Positions 36,014-46,558 of a stretch of DNA of 64,000 bases are shown here, in pieces. Origin of the DNA: Stereum hirsutum FP-91666 SS1 (lineage: Eukaryota; Basidiomycota; Agaricomycetes; Russulales; Stereaceae). Location: positions 539,934 through 603,933 of the forward strand of contig NW_006763136.1 in NCBI RefSeq assembly GCF_000264905.1, written 5' to 3'. The notes beneath the pieces were generated by a model that saw only the letters and a program-made list of their open reading frames with translations, made no database searches and had not been told where the DNA came from. How positions within the stretch are numbered: the first letter of the stretch is position 1; every line of letters begins with the position of its first letter. The position numbers were made by a program, and so were the translations under genes.

Positions 36014-37263
36014 CTATTCAGAAACAAACTCCCTCGTTAATCCTTCCCTCCAGCACTGTTTGATACGCTCGTACTCCACAGGATATTCCTGCAGCAGGCC
36101 ATCGAGAGGAAGAGGAGAATCGCGTTTTACGTGGAAGGAACAGAGACGCTGAATGGGTTGTCCATCGTTGGACCGTGCACCAACCGGTATATACCATCGC
36201 GATGTGATAACCTGAAGTAAGCTGGCAACAAAGGCATCATTGACCTGTTTTTGGGGCCAAAACCCGACAAAGTCGATCTCGAAATGCTTCAGCGCGAGAT
36301 TCTTTCCCCGGACCAACTGGCCCGAATCGTCAAACACCAAGATGAGAGAGTCCAAGGCGTTGGTACTGTACTGCTGAACGAAGAAATCCAGTAGCGTAAG
36401 GGACTCCAAGTTGCGCAGGTTTTGGAAAGCGGATCCGACTTCGTCGGGATGTGTGCTGATGAAAGCGGGGATCTTCAGAGCACGTAGCGTAAGGGCATAG
36501 TGATCAAGACACTGCGCCACTATGGGAGGGGGACGATTTTCATAAGCACACATCATCTGGACGCAGAGGATGAGTGATTCTAGGTGAACGGCTTTGATGG
36601 ACTGAAGGATTGTGACGAAATCTTCATGGTGTGGGAGGAATAGCTTAAGCGTCCGGAGGTGCGACAGAGGTACGGGCGGATTGATCTTATCACCGAGATA
36701 GTAGATACAGAGAGTACCGATATCCAGCATGGTGAGGTGAGGACATTCCTTTGCGCGTTTCAGGATACCATTCAAGTTTAAGTCGACGCCATCGGTGTTG
36801 CGGTCATAGTAGTAGCGGAGACGAAATTGACGAATGGAGCGCCACGGAAGGAGGTCTGACGCGACAATCTCATACCAGTCGGCGATGTGAAGGGAATGAA
36901 GCTGTGGAGAAGCCTCCAGGCGTTCCAAGAATGAGTTGACCCATGGGAGGCGTAAATCAGAGGGTCCTCCAGCCATAGATAGATGTTCCAAGATGGGGAG
37001 GGTTGCGTGCTGGTTAGCGAGACATGTGGCAAAAAACTTGAGAGCAGGCTCGGAATGATCGTCCATCCTTAGAAGAATTTTCGACCAATGATCGGAATGA
37101 CTGCAAAGCTCTTTGATATGGGGAAAGTATTCCTGGTCCATTCTCGGCAAACTCTAGTGAGTATGAGAGGAGCGTCGTCAGGATCAATCGGGACAGAGGC
37201 CTCAGGAAGACAAAGGAGGAATATCTTCGCCAATAACTCATACGGAACTGGAAGGGAGTCCAT
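36014..37263 (-). pseudogene. F-box/LRR-like paralogue 2, broken by internal deletion and frameshift
   Basis: The start at 37263 reads an intact F-box in the family pattern (MDSLPVPYELLAKIFLLCL ... TRVCREW). Immediately after REW the frame runs into unrelated sequence and stops at 37069. A second frame begins at the same place with MDQEYFPHIKELCSHSDHW, the part that follows ~60-80 residues later in the intact paralogues, and continues to 36014 with the normal LRR-like region and the tail CWREGLTREF. There is no room or splice signal for an intron. So the gene has lost roughly 60-80 codons plus a net frameshift. A shorter protein from the internal ATG (37141), lacking the F-box, could still be made. 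Confidence 0.75.
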
Positions 37264-37562
37264 GGCGTGACGATGACCTATTAGCTGGTGAGCGTGGTAA
37301 TGGTGCGCGAGAGGGTGAGAGTCAGTGAGTAGCAAGGTAGGGGAAATTGAGGACGCGGCGATGGGAAGGAAGGAAGGAAGGAAGGAGGGACGGCGAGTCT
37401 GCGACGGTGACACGCTTTGACCTCCGGTGGCGGAGTTGATAGCGGAGCTATGATACTTACTCGGCCGTTGCCGGAGCCGGCGACGCGGACTTCGCAAAGT
37501 TTGGGCCACAAAGTTTCCCCTGAGCTCGCACTACAGAACAAGAAACCAAAAAACGAACAGTA
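37264..37562. repeat. Short shared promoter with (GAAG)n microsatellite
   Basis: 300 bp between divergent starts of the broken F-box copy and the methyltransferase gene. It includes an imperfect GGAAG/GAAG tract at about 37361-37386. Confidence 0.6.
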
Positions 37563-39678
37563 ATGTCTCATTCTCACGAACATGGACATGAGAATGAGCA
37601 CGGACACGACCACGGACATGGTGTATCACCCGAAGACATCGAGGAAGAACAGGTTCATTTCCAGAATGTTATCACGACGTTCCAGCGCTATGCTCCCTAT
37701 ACGGTCAGTCCGTTCGTCTATTGCTCATCGCAGTCGATATTTTGACTTACTAGTGGACGCCTAATACCTTCATACCATTCCTGACTCCATGATTTGACAC
37801 TCGGATGCGTGATGTGTGTAGTTAGCAGGCAATAACCGCCGCCGCAAGGATTTCTTCACTCTGCCGCTCGAGGACCAGCAGCTCCTTGCCCAGCTGGGCT
37901 ATAAAGAGAAGCTTGCGGAGGTGGACAAGGCGATACTCAAGAATGCGGAGTTTCTGAATAAGATTGTGGCGAATCCGGAGATATTTGGACATGAGTTGGA
38001 GGAGGAGGTGGATGAAGACGAGGGTACAGGTGAGGATGGCACAGCCGAAGATGGAAAGGTCGATGTTGAAGGACAGAGCACACGAGTCGTAGACGGTACG
38101 TTCGTTCCCATCTCCTGATGATAATGGACGGAAAGGAATTGACATGGACTTAGAGCAGCAACCCGCCGCACCACGACTGACGGGCTTCCATGACCCTCCT
38201 ACCTCACATCCACACGAAAACGATCACTCTCATAGCCATGACGCTCCTCACGCCCATAGCCATGGAGCTCCTCACGTCCATAGCCATGATGCTCCTCCCG
38301 CCCATAGTCACGACAACGCTGCCCATTCGCACTCGCACTCCGATCCTAGCTCAAGTCATGGTCATAGTCATCACGGTGGTGCCACGATACTTTCTACGCC
38401 ACGCAAGAGGTATAGGCCTACAGAATACGACATGGATAAGCTGAGAAGCACGATGAAGCAGTTCGTCAGAGATTGGAGCGTAGAGGTATGGTATTTCCCT
38501 TGCACTCGAACATGTCGTTGTCGAAAGTATTATGTTGACGCAGTATTTTGTTTTTTGAATTGATGCAATTTGTGCAGGGAAGGGACGAACGCGAAGCCGC
38601 GTACGGACCTATGAAAGAAGCTTTGGTGAAGCACTTCGCTGACATTCCTCCGGAGGAACGGTATGCCACGTTCAAGTTTCTAATCTTCATCCTGAAGCTA
38701 ACGCTGTGAGCTGGGGCTTGGAAGACGAAACTTTCGTGTCCTCGTACCAGGTGCGGGTCTAGGCAGACTAGCGTACGATATCGCGAAGCTTGGTTTCGCC
38801 TGTCAAGGGAATGAGTTCTCGCATTATATGCTCCTCGCCTCGTTCTTCATTCTCAACCGGTATGCCCACGCCCACTTCCCTCGACCCCATTCCTGCCATT
38901 CCTGACCGGGGACTGGATATACCGACAGGACGACCACCATCAACGAACACACGTTCTACCCTTACGTGCACTCCTTCTCCAACCTTCCCAACCAAAAAGC
39001 CATGCTTCGCTCCGTCTCGATACCCGATGTCTTACCGAGCGACCTGCCCACCGGGGCTAATTTCTCGCTCGTTGCAGGTCCGTTCTTCCATCGCTATCAG
39101 ACAACTGCCCTCCTGATTTGTTTCGTCATTATAGGTGACTTTGAGGAGATCTATGGTGTTCCAGATGAGGAAGAGGGTGCGGAGGAAGAGCCGCATGCTG
39201 GGGAGTGGGACGCGATCATGACGTGTTTCTTCATCGACACCGTACGTTCCTCAACTTCACCTCTCCACCCCCTCCATCTCTCGCATAATACTTAAAAGAA
39301 CGACTTGAGCAGGCGAAGAACATAGTGAACTACCTCCGCGTCATCCATCGCATCCTCGCGCCCGGTGGAGTGTGGATCAACCTCGGACCGCTGCTGTGGC
39401 ATTTCGAGAATAATAATTCGCATGATCCGTCGGTGGAGTTGGATCTGGAGGAGGTGAAGAGGTTGGCGGAGTTGGTCGGGTTCGAGATCAAGGTGCGTTT
39501 TTCTTTCTTTCTGTCTTTTAGCATCACCTCCACTTGCTCTTGACTCGCGGCTGATTCGTGTACTAACTTCGGGCGGTAGAACGAAAGGACGATCGACACG
39601 ACGTATGTGAATAATAGCGAGGGGATGTTGGGGTATGTGTATCATGCTGCGTTCTGGACCGCGACGAAGAAGCTGTGA
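37563..39678 (+). CDS. Carnosine N-methyltransferase-like (N2227 family) with His-rich insertions
   Basis: Nine exons (37563-37703, 37822-38095, 38154-38485, 38578-38660, 38725-38859, 38929-39077, 39135-39241, 39313-39492, 39580-39678) close to 499 aa. The family transfers a methyl group from SAM to the imidazole of carnosine-like histidine compounds. Visible signatures: [35 protein letters not shown] (SAM motif I), [39 protein letters not shown] and [14 protein letters not shown]. Unusual are a His-rich N-terminus ([20 protein letters not shown]) and an insertion of repeated HSHDAP/HSHGAP units around residues 155-200 between the conserved blocks; these could bind metal ions. The protein is probably cytosolic or nuclear, as no targeting signal is seen. 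The fungal substrate is unknown. Confidence 0.9.
38215..38380 (+). repeat. Tandem degenerate repeat encoding His-rich linker
   Basis: Imperfect ~24-bp units reading CATAGCCATG-x-GCTCCT inside exon 3 of the methyltransferase gene. They encode [20 protein letters not shown] and a further His/Ser run. Confidence 0.7.
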
Positions 39679-40334
39679 GTGGGTGTGTAAGCTCTTGTCG
39701 CTATAAGATTTACCCAGAGGACAAGAGTGAAGTGGTTGTAGATGGTGCTTTGACGCTACCGTGATCTCTTGTAGCTTTCCTTGTTTGTTTGTAGTGCTCT
39801 TGTTGTCAATGATCTACTGTATCATCGTGCTTGTGTATCCCCTTCAAGGCCACTTTCTGTTACTTCCACTCAAGAAGTAGGTCTCATGGCCCTTGTGCTC
39901 TATCACCGCCTAAACCCGTCGACAAAAATGAAGTGTCGTGAGAGGAACTGCCTAGTTCGCAAAAGAGCAACGATTGTCGATGATCTGAGCGTGACAGGCA
40001 TGCGAAACGTCGCTGTAAGAGCCCGCTCTGGCAACAACAACGACTTCTTCGTCTTCCCCTCCATTTCACAACACTCAACTTGTCCTCCATGTCTCCTGTC
40101 TGAGATGCATGTTCTCCTTCAAGACCGTCTTGGAGGCCTGAAACTCCGGGCCGGGGCACAAGGGGAGAATTGCTATAAAAGGCAAGGGACGAATATAGGC
40201 TCACGGCGAGGGCCACTCGAAGGCCGCCAGGAACAGCGTCGAGCCCCCAACGAGCGATACGCTCCTCTTCCCCTCCTTCTCTTCCTCGTCGCTCTTTTTC
40301 TTTTCTTTCTGGCTCTTATACCTTACCGATACCG
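39679..40334. other. Intergenic region, GT90 promoter
   Basis: 656 bp. A long plus-strand open frame crosses it (39781-40425) but has no family resemblance and overlaps the GT90 start in another frame. A TATA box lies at 40174. Confidence 0.5.
40174..40180 (+). promoter_or_regulatory. TATA box candidate of the GT90 gene
   Basis: TATAAAA, 161 nt upstream of the ATG at 40335. Its match to consensus and its place in a gene-free stretch make it a reasonable core promoter. Confidence 0.45.
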
Positions 40335-43300
40335 ATGCCGGGCACCTCACTACCACCGTCGCCACCGCCGCCAATACCATTCCAAAAACCGAACGGCACA
40401 TTCTCGGAGGCCAGGACAGGCTTGAACTTGGGCTGGTCACAACGGACGCTTTATATCTCTGTGGCGGCTCTCGTGTTTGTGTTCGCACAGGCTGGCATAT
40501 ACGCCTCTCGCGTCTCTTCGGCCTCTAATTTCCCTGACGATGTCGTCCCAAAACAATCCTCATCCACCAACACCAACTCCTCCTCATTACCAGCAACACA
40601 CATACTGGGACACGTAGCCGAGCATCCTATACCAGTCCTGATGCAAGAGGCGGAGGAGAAATTTAGGGAGTTGTTGGGGAAGCAGAGTAAGACGTTGAAA
40701 CAGGCCGTGGCGGAGTATAAGAAGAGGTATGGGAGAGATCCACCGGCTGGGTTCGATAAGTGGTGGGAGTTCGCGGTGGAGAATGGGGTGAGGTTGGTGG
40801 ATGAGTTTGATGGGCTTTCTGAGGACTTGGAGCCGTTTTGGAGTTTGACTGGTGAGGAGTTTAGGGAGAGGGCGGCCGAGGTGAGTTTTTGCCAGTTTTG
40901 TTATTGTTCTAGTGTTGTTTTGGATAGTTGATTGAAGGCATGGTATGAGCTGGGTGTGATTATGAGTGTGGACTGGGATATAAGGGTCGTGCGCGCAAGA
41001 AGAGTGGAGGAGACACCGTGCGCGCTGGCATTGGACTGTCTCGTCTCACTCTTGCAGAAGCCAGACAAAGAGCCAAGGCGTTATCAACCGCATAAAAGAC
41101 ACTTATACGCGAACTCTACGCGCAACTGGTATAGCTTCTACCATTCAATAGTGTTATCCTCTTCAGACACAACGATCACTTGACACACCGAACCTCTCAC
41201 AGTCCCCCTCGTGTTCATACCCTTCCACATCCATGCCCCTCAATGTCAGACAACTTTACGCAGAAGGGATATTAACTTCCATGTTTTTACCCAGGCTGGT
41301 CAACTCTCATCAATAGACATGGTTCAAATACGGAACGGACAAGCAGAGGCATATAATGCCAAGCCGGAGTACGAAGACGACGATATCAGTATGCGAGGAC
41401 GCGGTTTCCTGTTGATGATTCGGAAATTTGAGCATCTGGTACGTTCATTCAGTGCGCCTTGCATGTTTATGGAATCTAGTCGGCTCATTGCAGTGGGCAA
41501 TGTTTTACAGCTTCCAGATATGTATCTCCCGGTGAACGCACGGTCGGAAGGACGAGTATTGGTCCCATGGGAGCTTCGTCAAAATCCAAATATTACGCTG
41601 GAAGACCTCGTAGGCGAGTACTTCATCCCCCCCCTCTCTCTCCCTTTCTCGTCCTTTTCGTGCGCCTCGAGTCTACGTGAGACTTTTGCCTTTGTGTGAT
41701 TCCTTCGTCCCGAAGGCGTACGCGAAGTCGTCCCGTACCTGATAGGGGCGCATCTTGGTACGATGGTGCTCGGAAGTACACGAGGGTGCCTGTGCTATTG
41801 TTGCAAGCCAACGATGCCCGATGAGCTCGCGTAGCTGTGATTGAGCCTTCCCTCCCGGAGTCCCATTCTTACCGATGAGTCCATACTGGAATCTGGGCAA
41901 GCCTGTCTGACGAACGTATGGTCAATAACGTGTTGGGCTCGTCGAGATGACATCCCGGCTCAGTGGACAGGTGGCATTTGTGCGAGTGTATCGTGTTGAA
42001 TGAGGGATATAAATCGCGTCGAGCACGGTTCTTGGACGCGTCTCAGCTCAACTATTTTTAGTTTAAGGCGCGCCCCTATTTTTACACCGAGTCGCCACCG
42101 CCACATCCCCTTTCCCTCTCCTCGCATCCTCCTGACGCTGACTCATCGTTCCGTATCTCGTTTCACTGCTTCTTTTAGGTAGCAACTCAATATCCTCTTC
42201 TCTCTATACTGCCGACTGGCAAGGCCACGGCAACGTCTGGGAAGCCTACCGCCGCATCTGTCCCCCGACCTCCCCGGCCCGCCGCCTCATCTCCTCCAAA
42301 CGCACCCCCTCCAGATCGCCCACACCCTACTTCGCCTCTCCCTATCCCGCCACTCCCGGCCCCGACTTCAAATTCGCACGAACGGTCGACGGCTCTCTCG
42401 ACATCAACTACTTCTGCGAGAACCCGTGGGCGCACCTCAATCAAGGACTTTTCTTCAGCGATTGGCGGACGGTGCCGATTTTGTATCCGATTCTGTCGCC
42501 GGCGAAGGCGGAGGGTTTTGGCGATGTGAGGATACCGAGCCATTATTATTATGGGACGACCAGGAGGTATACGTATGCGTGGGACGAGGTCACGTTGGAT
42601 ATGAGGGCGTTGGACAGTATGGAGATGCCGTGGGAGATGAAGGATGAGAAGATGTTTTGGAGGGGGGCGACGACGGGTGGTGGGAGTAGTCCTCCGGGCT
42701 TTGCGGCGGGGTATCATAGGCATCGGTACGTCCCTCGCCTCGCCTCTCTCCGTGACTGAGCAAATGGACTGGCTGCTTGAACTTATGTGGTGGTGGTGGT
42801 GGTGGTCGATAGATTGGTGCGCATGGCGAGCGACGATACCCCCAAAAACCGAACCGTCGTCTTCGCCGACCCACCCTCCTCCTCGAACTACATCTTCACC
42901 AAGATCCCAACTTCATCGCTCAACAACGACATCATGGACGTCGCCTTCGTCACGTCCGTCGACAGCACGCATTACCCCGGCGGGCTTGCGCAAGAGCAGG
43001 CCGATCACAGGTTCGACGACGCGGCGCTGCTGAGGGATTATTGGGCGCATAAGTATGTTCTGGATTTGGATGGGGCGAGCTATTCGGGCAAGTTTTTCGC
43101 GTATCTGGCGAGCGATAGTGCGGTTGTGAAGGCGAGTGTTTATAAGGAGTTTTGGAGCGATTGGTTGGTGCCTTGGTGAGCCTACTTTCCCATTTCATTT
43201 TCCGTCTCTTCTCTTCGCCATTATTCCTCTGTCTGAATCGGTGTTTGTTTACTGATTGACTTGTGCTTGTATGATAGGTTGCACTATATCCCGCTCTCGT

Positions 43301-43662
43301 CCTCGTACAAAGAGATCTACAATATCCACTCGTTCTTCTCCGGTCCTTCAGAATCTGCCCTTCTCGCCTCGAACTCTTCCGCGTTGGAGCTACCACCAGC
43401 ACAACGGAAGTCGTTGGATGGAGATAGGAAGCTTCGAAGGATAGCGAGGGCGGGGAAGCAGTGGAAGAAGACCATCGGGAGGCAGGTCGACATGGAGGGT
43501 GCGTTTTTCTTCTTCTCTAATTCATTCGTCGTTAGTAGGGGAACTGACCGGCGCTGTGATCTTTTTTCACTTTTGGGATTCATAGCATATGTTTATAGAT
43601 TATGTCTGGAGTATGCGAGGCTGTGGGCGGATGACCGCGAGGCGGCCAGTTTCACGCTATAG
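40335..43662 (+). CDS. GT90 / CAP10-like glycosyltransferase, type II membrane protein
   Basis: Seven exons (40335-40880, 41295-41438, 41511-41617, 42183-42725, 42813-43175, 43278-43498, 43586-43662) close to 666 aa. GT90 enzymes (CAP10, O-xylosyl/O-glucosyltransferases) act in the secretory pathway; several basidiomycete members build capsule or wall xylan-type glycans. There is a short cytosolic N-terminus, one membrane anchor (~37-57, YISVAALVFVFAQAGIYA), a linker, then family blocks GFDKWWEFA, QLSSIDMVQIRNG, FWRGATTGG, and YVLDLDGASYSGKFFAYLASDS followed by LHYIPLSSSYKEIY near the end. Two introns are unusually long: 40881-41294 (414 nt) and 41618-42182 (565 nt). The exact acceptor of the latter was chosen to restore LVGDN...ADWQGHGNVWEAYRR. 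Acceptor substrate is unknown. Confidence 0.9.
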
Positions 43663-44467
43663 CCTATCAGTGACTTTGCTTCTGTGGTGGTGGTGTTGGT
43701 GTGTGCATGTGCGCGTAGTGTGTTTCGATGGTTCGTGTGTCGCTACTCGTGGCTTGTCTCTGCTTGCTTTGATCTATGTGGGATAGATGAGGGATGGGCT
43801 GTTTTGGATTCTTTCTGCTGCACGCACTGGACTCTGACTTTCGATTCCCTGATTCCTCATTACAGTTACAGTATCTTACTTATATCCGAAGCCTTTACTG
43901 GTTTCCTATGTTTGGGCTTGGGTTTGTGTTTGGGGAGATACAGTAGGCTACTTATTACGAAAACCGTGTTAGTGTAATTCTTCTTCTTCTCAAGAGTGGG
44001 CCACATCTCCGGTTTGCATCACGTCGGTCCTCTGCCTCCCAGCACCCCTAATACAGCATCCTGGCAAAGAGAAAAAAATCGTGAGTTCTTCCAGGATTTG
44101 TGAGGTTTGTTAGACGAGCATGCGGCAGTAGGAATGAGTAGGAACATCATACGTCCTGCAGCTCTGATAGAATATATAGCGGGCGGTGTGGCGCAAACTT
44201 ATTGAGGCTCCGCACTGACTCCGCCTTAATTTTCGCCGGCAAATTCCTATTGTTCTGGACACGATCAACGGCCGATCTTCGACACCAAACCAAAGGTCTG
44301 TCTGTGGGAGACTAGTATTCTGTGCTTCAAACCTTTACTTTAAACCTTGACATCGATTTCATAGGTACGCCTGTTTCCGTTACCGTCGTATATCGCGTGC
44401 GTATAGATCAAACTTGAACTTCAGTTGATACTGCGCTAGGAATCGCAAGGACACTATCCGTCACACC
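43663..44467. other. Intergenic region
   Basis: About 800 bp with the GT90 3' UTR and the promoter of F-box paralogue 3. A short GTG/TGG-rich run is near 43680. No other feature is supported. Confidence 0.5.
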
Positions 44468-45937
44468 ATGTTGGAATCGCTACCCCTCCCGCTCGAGATA
44501 ACGACTGAAATATTCCTTCTTTGCCTCCCTCACGATGATCGTCCAATGCATCCTCAAGATGCCCCTTTGCTCCTCACACGAGTTTGTCGGGACTGGCGCG
44601 AAGTATCTCTTGGAATACCGCGGCTGTGGACGAACATCTACCTACCTCCGGTCGTTATCAGGGACGACTCGGACCACATCGATCGTCTTCCTACCCCGAC
44701 AACGCTGCATACATGGCTCGCATCGTCTCATCCGCTGCCCATCAATGTTACCATCGATATCCGTCCACAGTCATACCCTCGGCTCCGCGTGCATCCTTGG
44801 CCTCGTAGGCAGGATGGGATCGATTTCAGCTACATTCGTGAAATCTGTGCTTACTCAGAACGCTGGTCGGATGCCCGTCTCATGCTGGCCGATGATAGTG
44901 CTATGGAGTCCCTCTCACTGGCACTTCAGGGTGCTACTCTTCCCGTTCTCGAGCAACTACTCCTCGAATTGCCGTCGTCATATGTTGACCAACCCCACCC
45001 CTGTCCAGAGTGGACCCTCTCTCTCTTTCAGAGGCTAAATGCCGCTCCCAAGCTGCAGTCACTCCTCATCGGGAATTTGACTCGCCACATCACCAAAGTC
45101 GAAACACTTCTGAGCCCCGCCCTTCGCAAATACGCATTTTCCAGTTACTCATTTGTTGATTTCAACATGCATAGCTTGATTATGCGCGCACAAAATTGCT
45201 CACACCTGACCACATTAGTTATCGACCTATCCCCAATCGGTGCACTTTTCGGCGGTGATATTGCGTCGCCCGTATCGCTGCTGCATCTTCAACGTCTCAG
45301 TTTATGTCTCCCCACCTTCACAATGATCGCACAATTCCTCAGCTCCATCCGTGTACCCTCTCTGGAATCGCTCTCTTTTAACGCGAGGAAGAGATCAGGT
45401 ACAGACCCCATCGGTGCAATGCTCGGCACATGGTTTCTCAACAACGCCCCACAGCTGTACACCTTGACGGTCTCCGCCCATACCATAGAGTGTCGTGAAA
45501 TTCGATCTGCTATTGCGCTCATTCATCGCCTCAAATCCCTCACCGTGACGCATATCGTCGTCAGCGAAGTGGCGCATGACATCTTGCCCGACCTAATTCT
45601 TCAGTTTGACGATTCGGGCCGGCTTGTTCGTGGCCAAAACCCAGCGCTCAAACACCTTCGGCTGGACATGTTCCATGGTCCTCGTATGCAACAAGAGGGC
45701 AGCGTGCAGCTAGCTTATGCGTCGAACATGGTCCGTGTCGTCGAGTCCCGATGGCGCGTGCCGGCCGGGGCTATATCGAGCGATGGACGAGTTGTGCATC
45801 GTCTTTCTTGCTTTTACGTGGAATCCGGACAGGACTCCTATCTCAAGTGCTTGGTGCAGGTATATCCCGAGAAGTATGAACGTCTCCGGATGTGCTGGGA
45901 GGAAGGTTTGTCGAGGAACTGTGATTGTTTAAGATAA
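44468..45937 (+). CDS. F-box/LRR-like protein, paralogue 3
   Basis: Single-exon 489-aa frame with an N-terminal F-box (SLPLPLEITTEIFLLCLP ... LTRVCRDWREVSLGIPRLW) and degenerate leucine-rich repeats (LHLQRLSLCLPTF, HRLKSLTVTHIVV). It keeps the same C-terminal family block as its paralogues: SDGRVVHRLSCF, then YERLRMCWEEGL. It is a putative SCF substrate adaptor with unknown target. It is the least altered of the three copies and was used as reference to judge the broken one. Confidence 0.87.
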   Translation: MLESLPLPLEITTEIFLLCLPHDDRPMHPQDAPLLLTRVCRDWREVSLGIPRLWTNIYLPPVVIRDDSDHIDRLPTPTTLHTWLASSHPLPINVTIDIRPQSYPRLRVHPWPRRQDGIDFSYIREICAYSERWSDARLMLADDSAMESLSLALQGATLPVLEQLLLELPSSYVDQPHPCPEWTLSLFQRLNAAPKLQSLLIGNLTRHITKVETLLSPALRKYAFSSYSFVDFNMHSLIMRAQNCSHLTTLVIDLSPIGALFGGDIASPVSLLHLQRLSLCLPTFTMIAQFLSSIRVPSLESLSFNARKRSGTDPIGAMLGTWFLNNAPQLYTLTVSAHTIECREIRSAIALIHRLKSLTVTHIVVSEVAHDILPDLILQFDDSGRLVRGQNPALKHLRLDMFHGPRMQQEGSVQLAYASNMVRVVESRWRVPAGAISSDGRVVHRLSCFYVESGQDSYLKCLVQVYPEKYERLRMCWEEGLSRNCDCLR

Positions 45938-46558
45938 ACTGGTGAGCCACCATCCTTCCACTGACGTGATCATCTTTTATTTCTAAAACATAGTCCGCGT
46001 GCTGACTTGTATCGGTGCAACAGCCCTGCGCTATATAACCACGAGGACTCTATGAAGCAATAACTTTACGTTCAAATGGGAATCTGCATGTCCAATTGTA
46101 ACGAGTCGGATGCCAGTATGCTGCGGACTATGAATGTGTAAAAGATTGCCGGGGAGAAGGTCTGTCGGGAGGCGCTATTCTTCGTATCACTGCTGGACGG
46201 CTGGGGTGCTGGGGTGTCAATCTTGAATGTTATCTAGTGAGCATGCGTTTTCTCTGAGTAATCTATGAGGATGGATTGGTGCCACAGCGGGTAGTTGAGT
46301 TGAGCGTACTACTTAGTTCCGAATTCTCCAAACGATGACTGGACGGAGTGAATCAATAGTAGTCCGTGCTTGAAATCGGAAAATATAGAGTATCCTAAGA
46401 AAGAGATAGTGAACGGAGTGCGATAATGTGATAAAATGCAAAAATACCAAATTTACTGCCATTGGTCAAACGTGTGAATACAGTAATGCGCCACCCAAAG
46501 TACCATCCCAGTCATCCGTGGCCCTCGCTCTCATCTTGACGCTCAACCACACTCAACG
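45938..46558. other. Intergenic region
   Basis: 620 bp of AT-richer sequence between the F-box gene and the PTPA gene. Nothing is recognisable beyond presumed 3' UTR and promoter. Confidence 0.5.

Noticed and set aside
40932..41183. 83-codon frame within the first long GT90 intron
   Set aside because: No family resemblance, and splicing from 40880 to 41295 joins conserved GT90 blocks directly.
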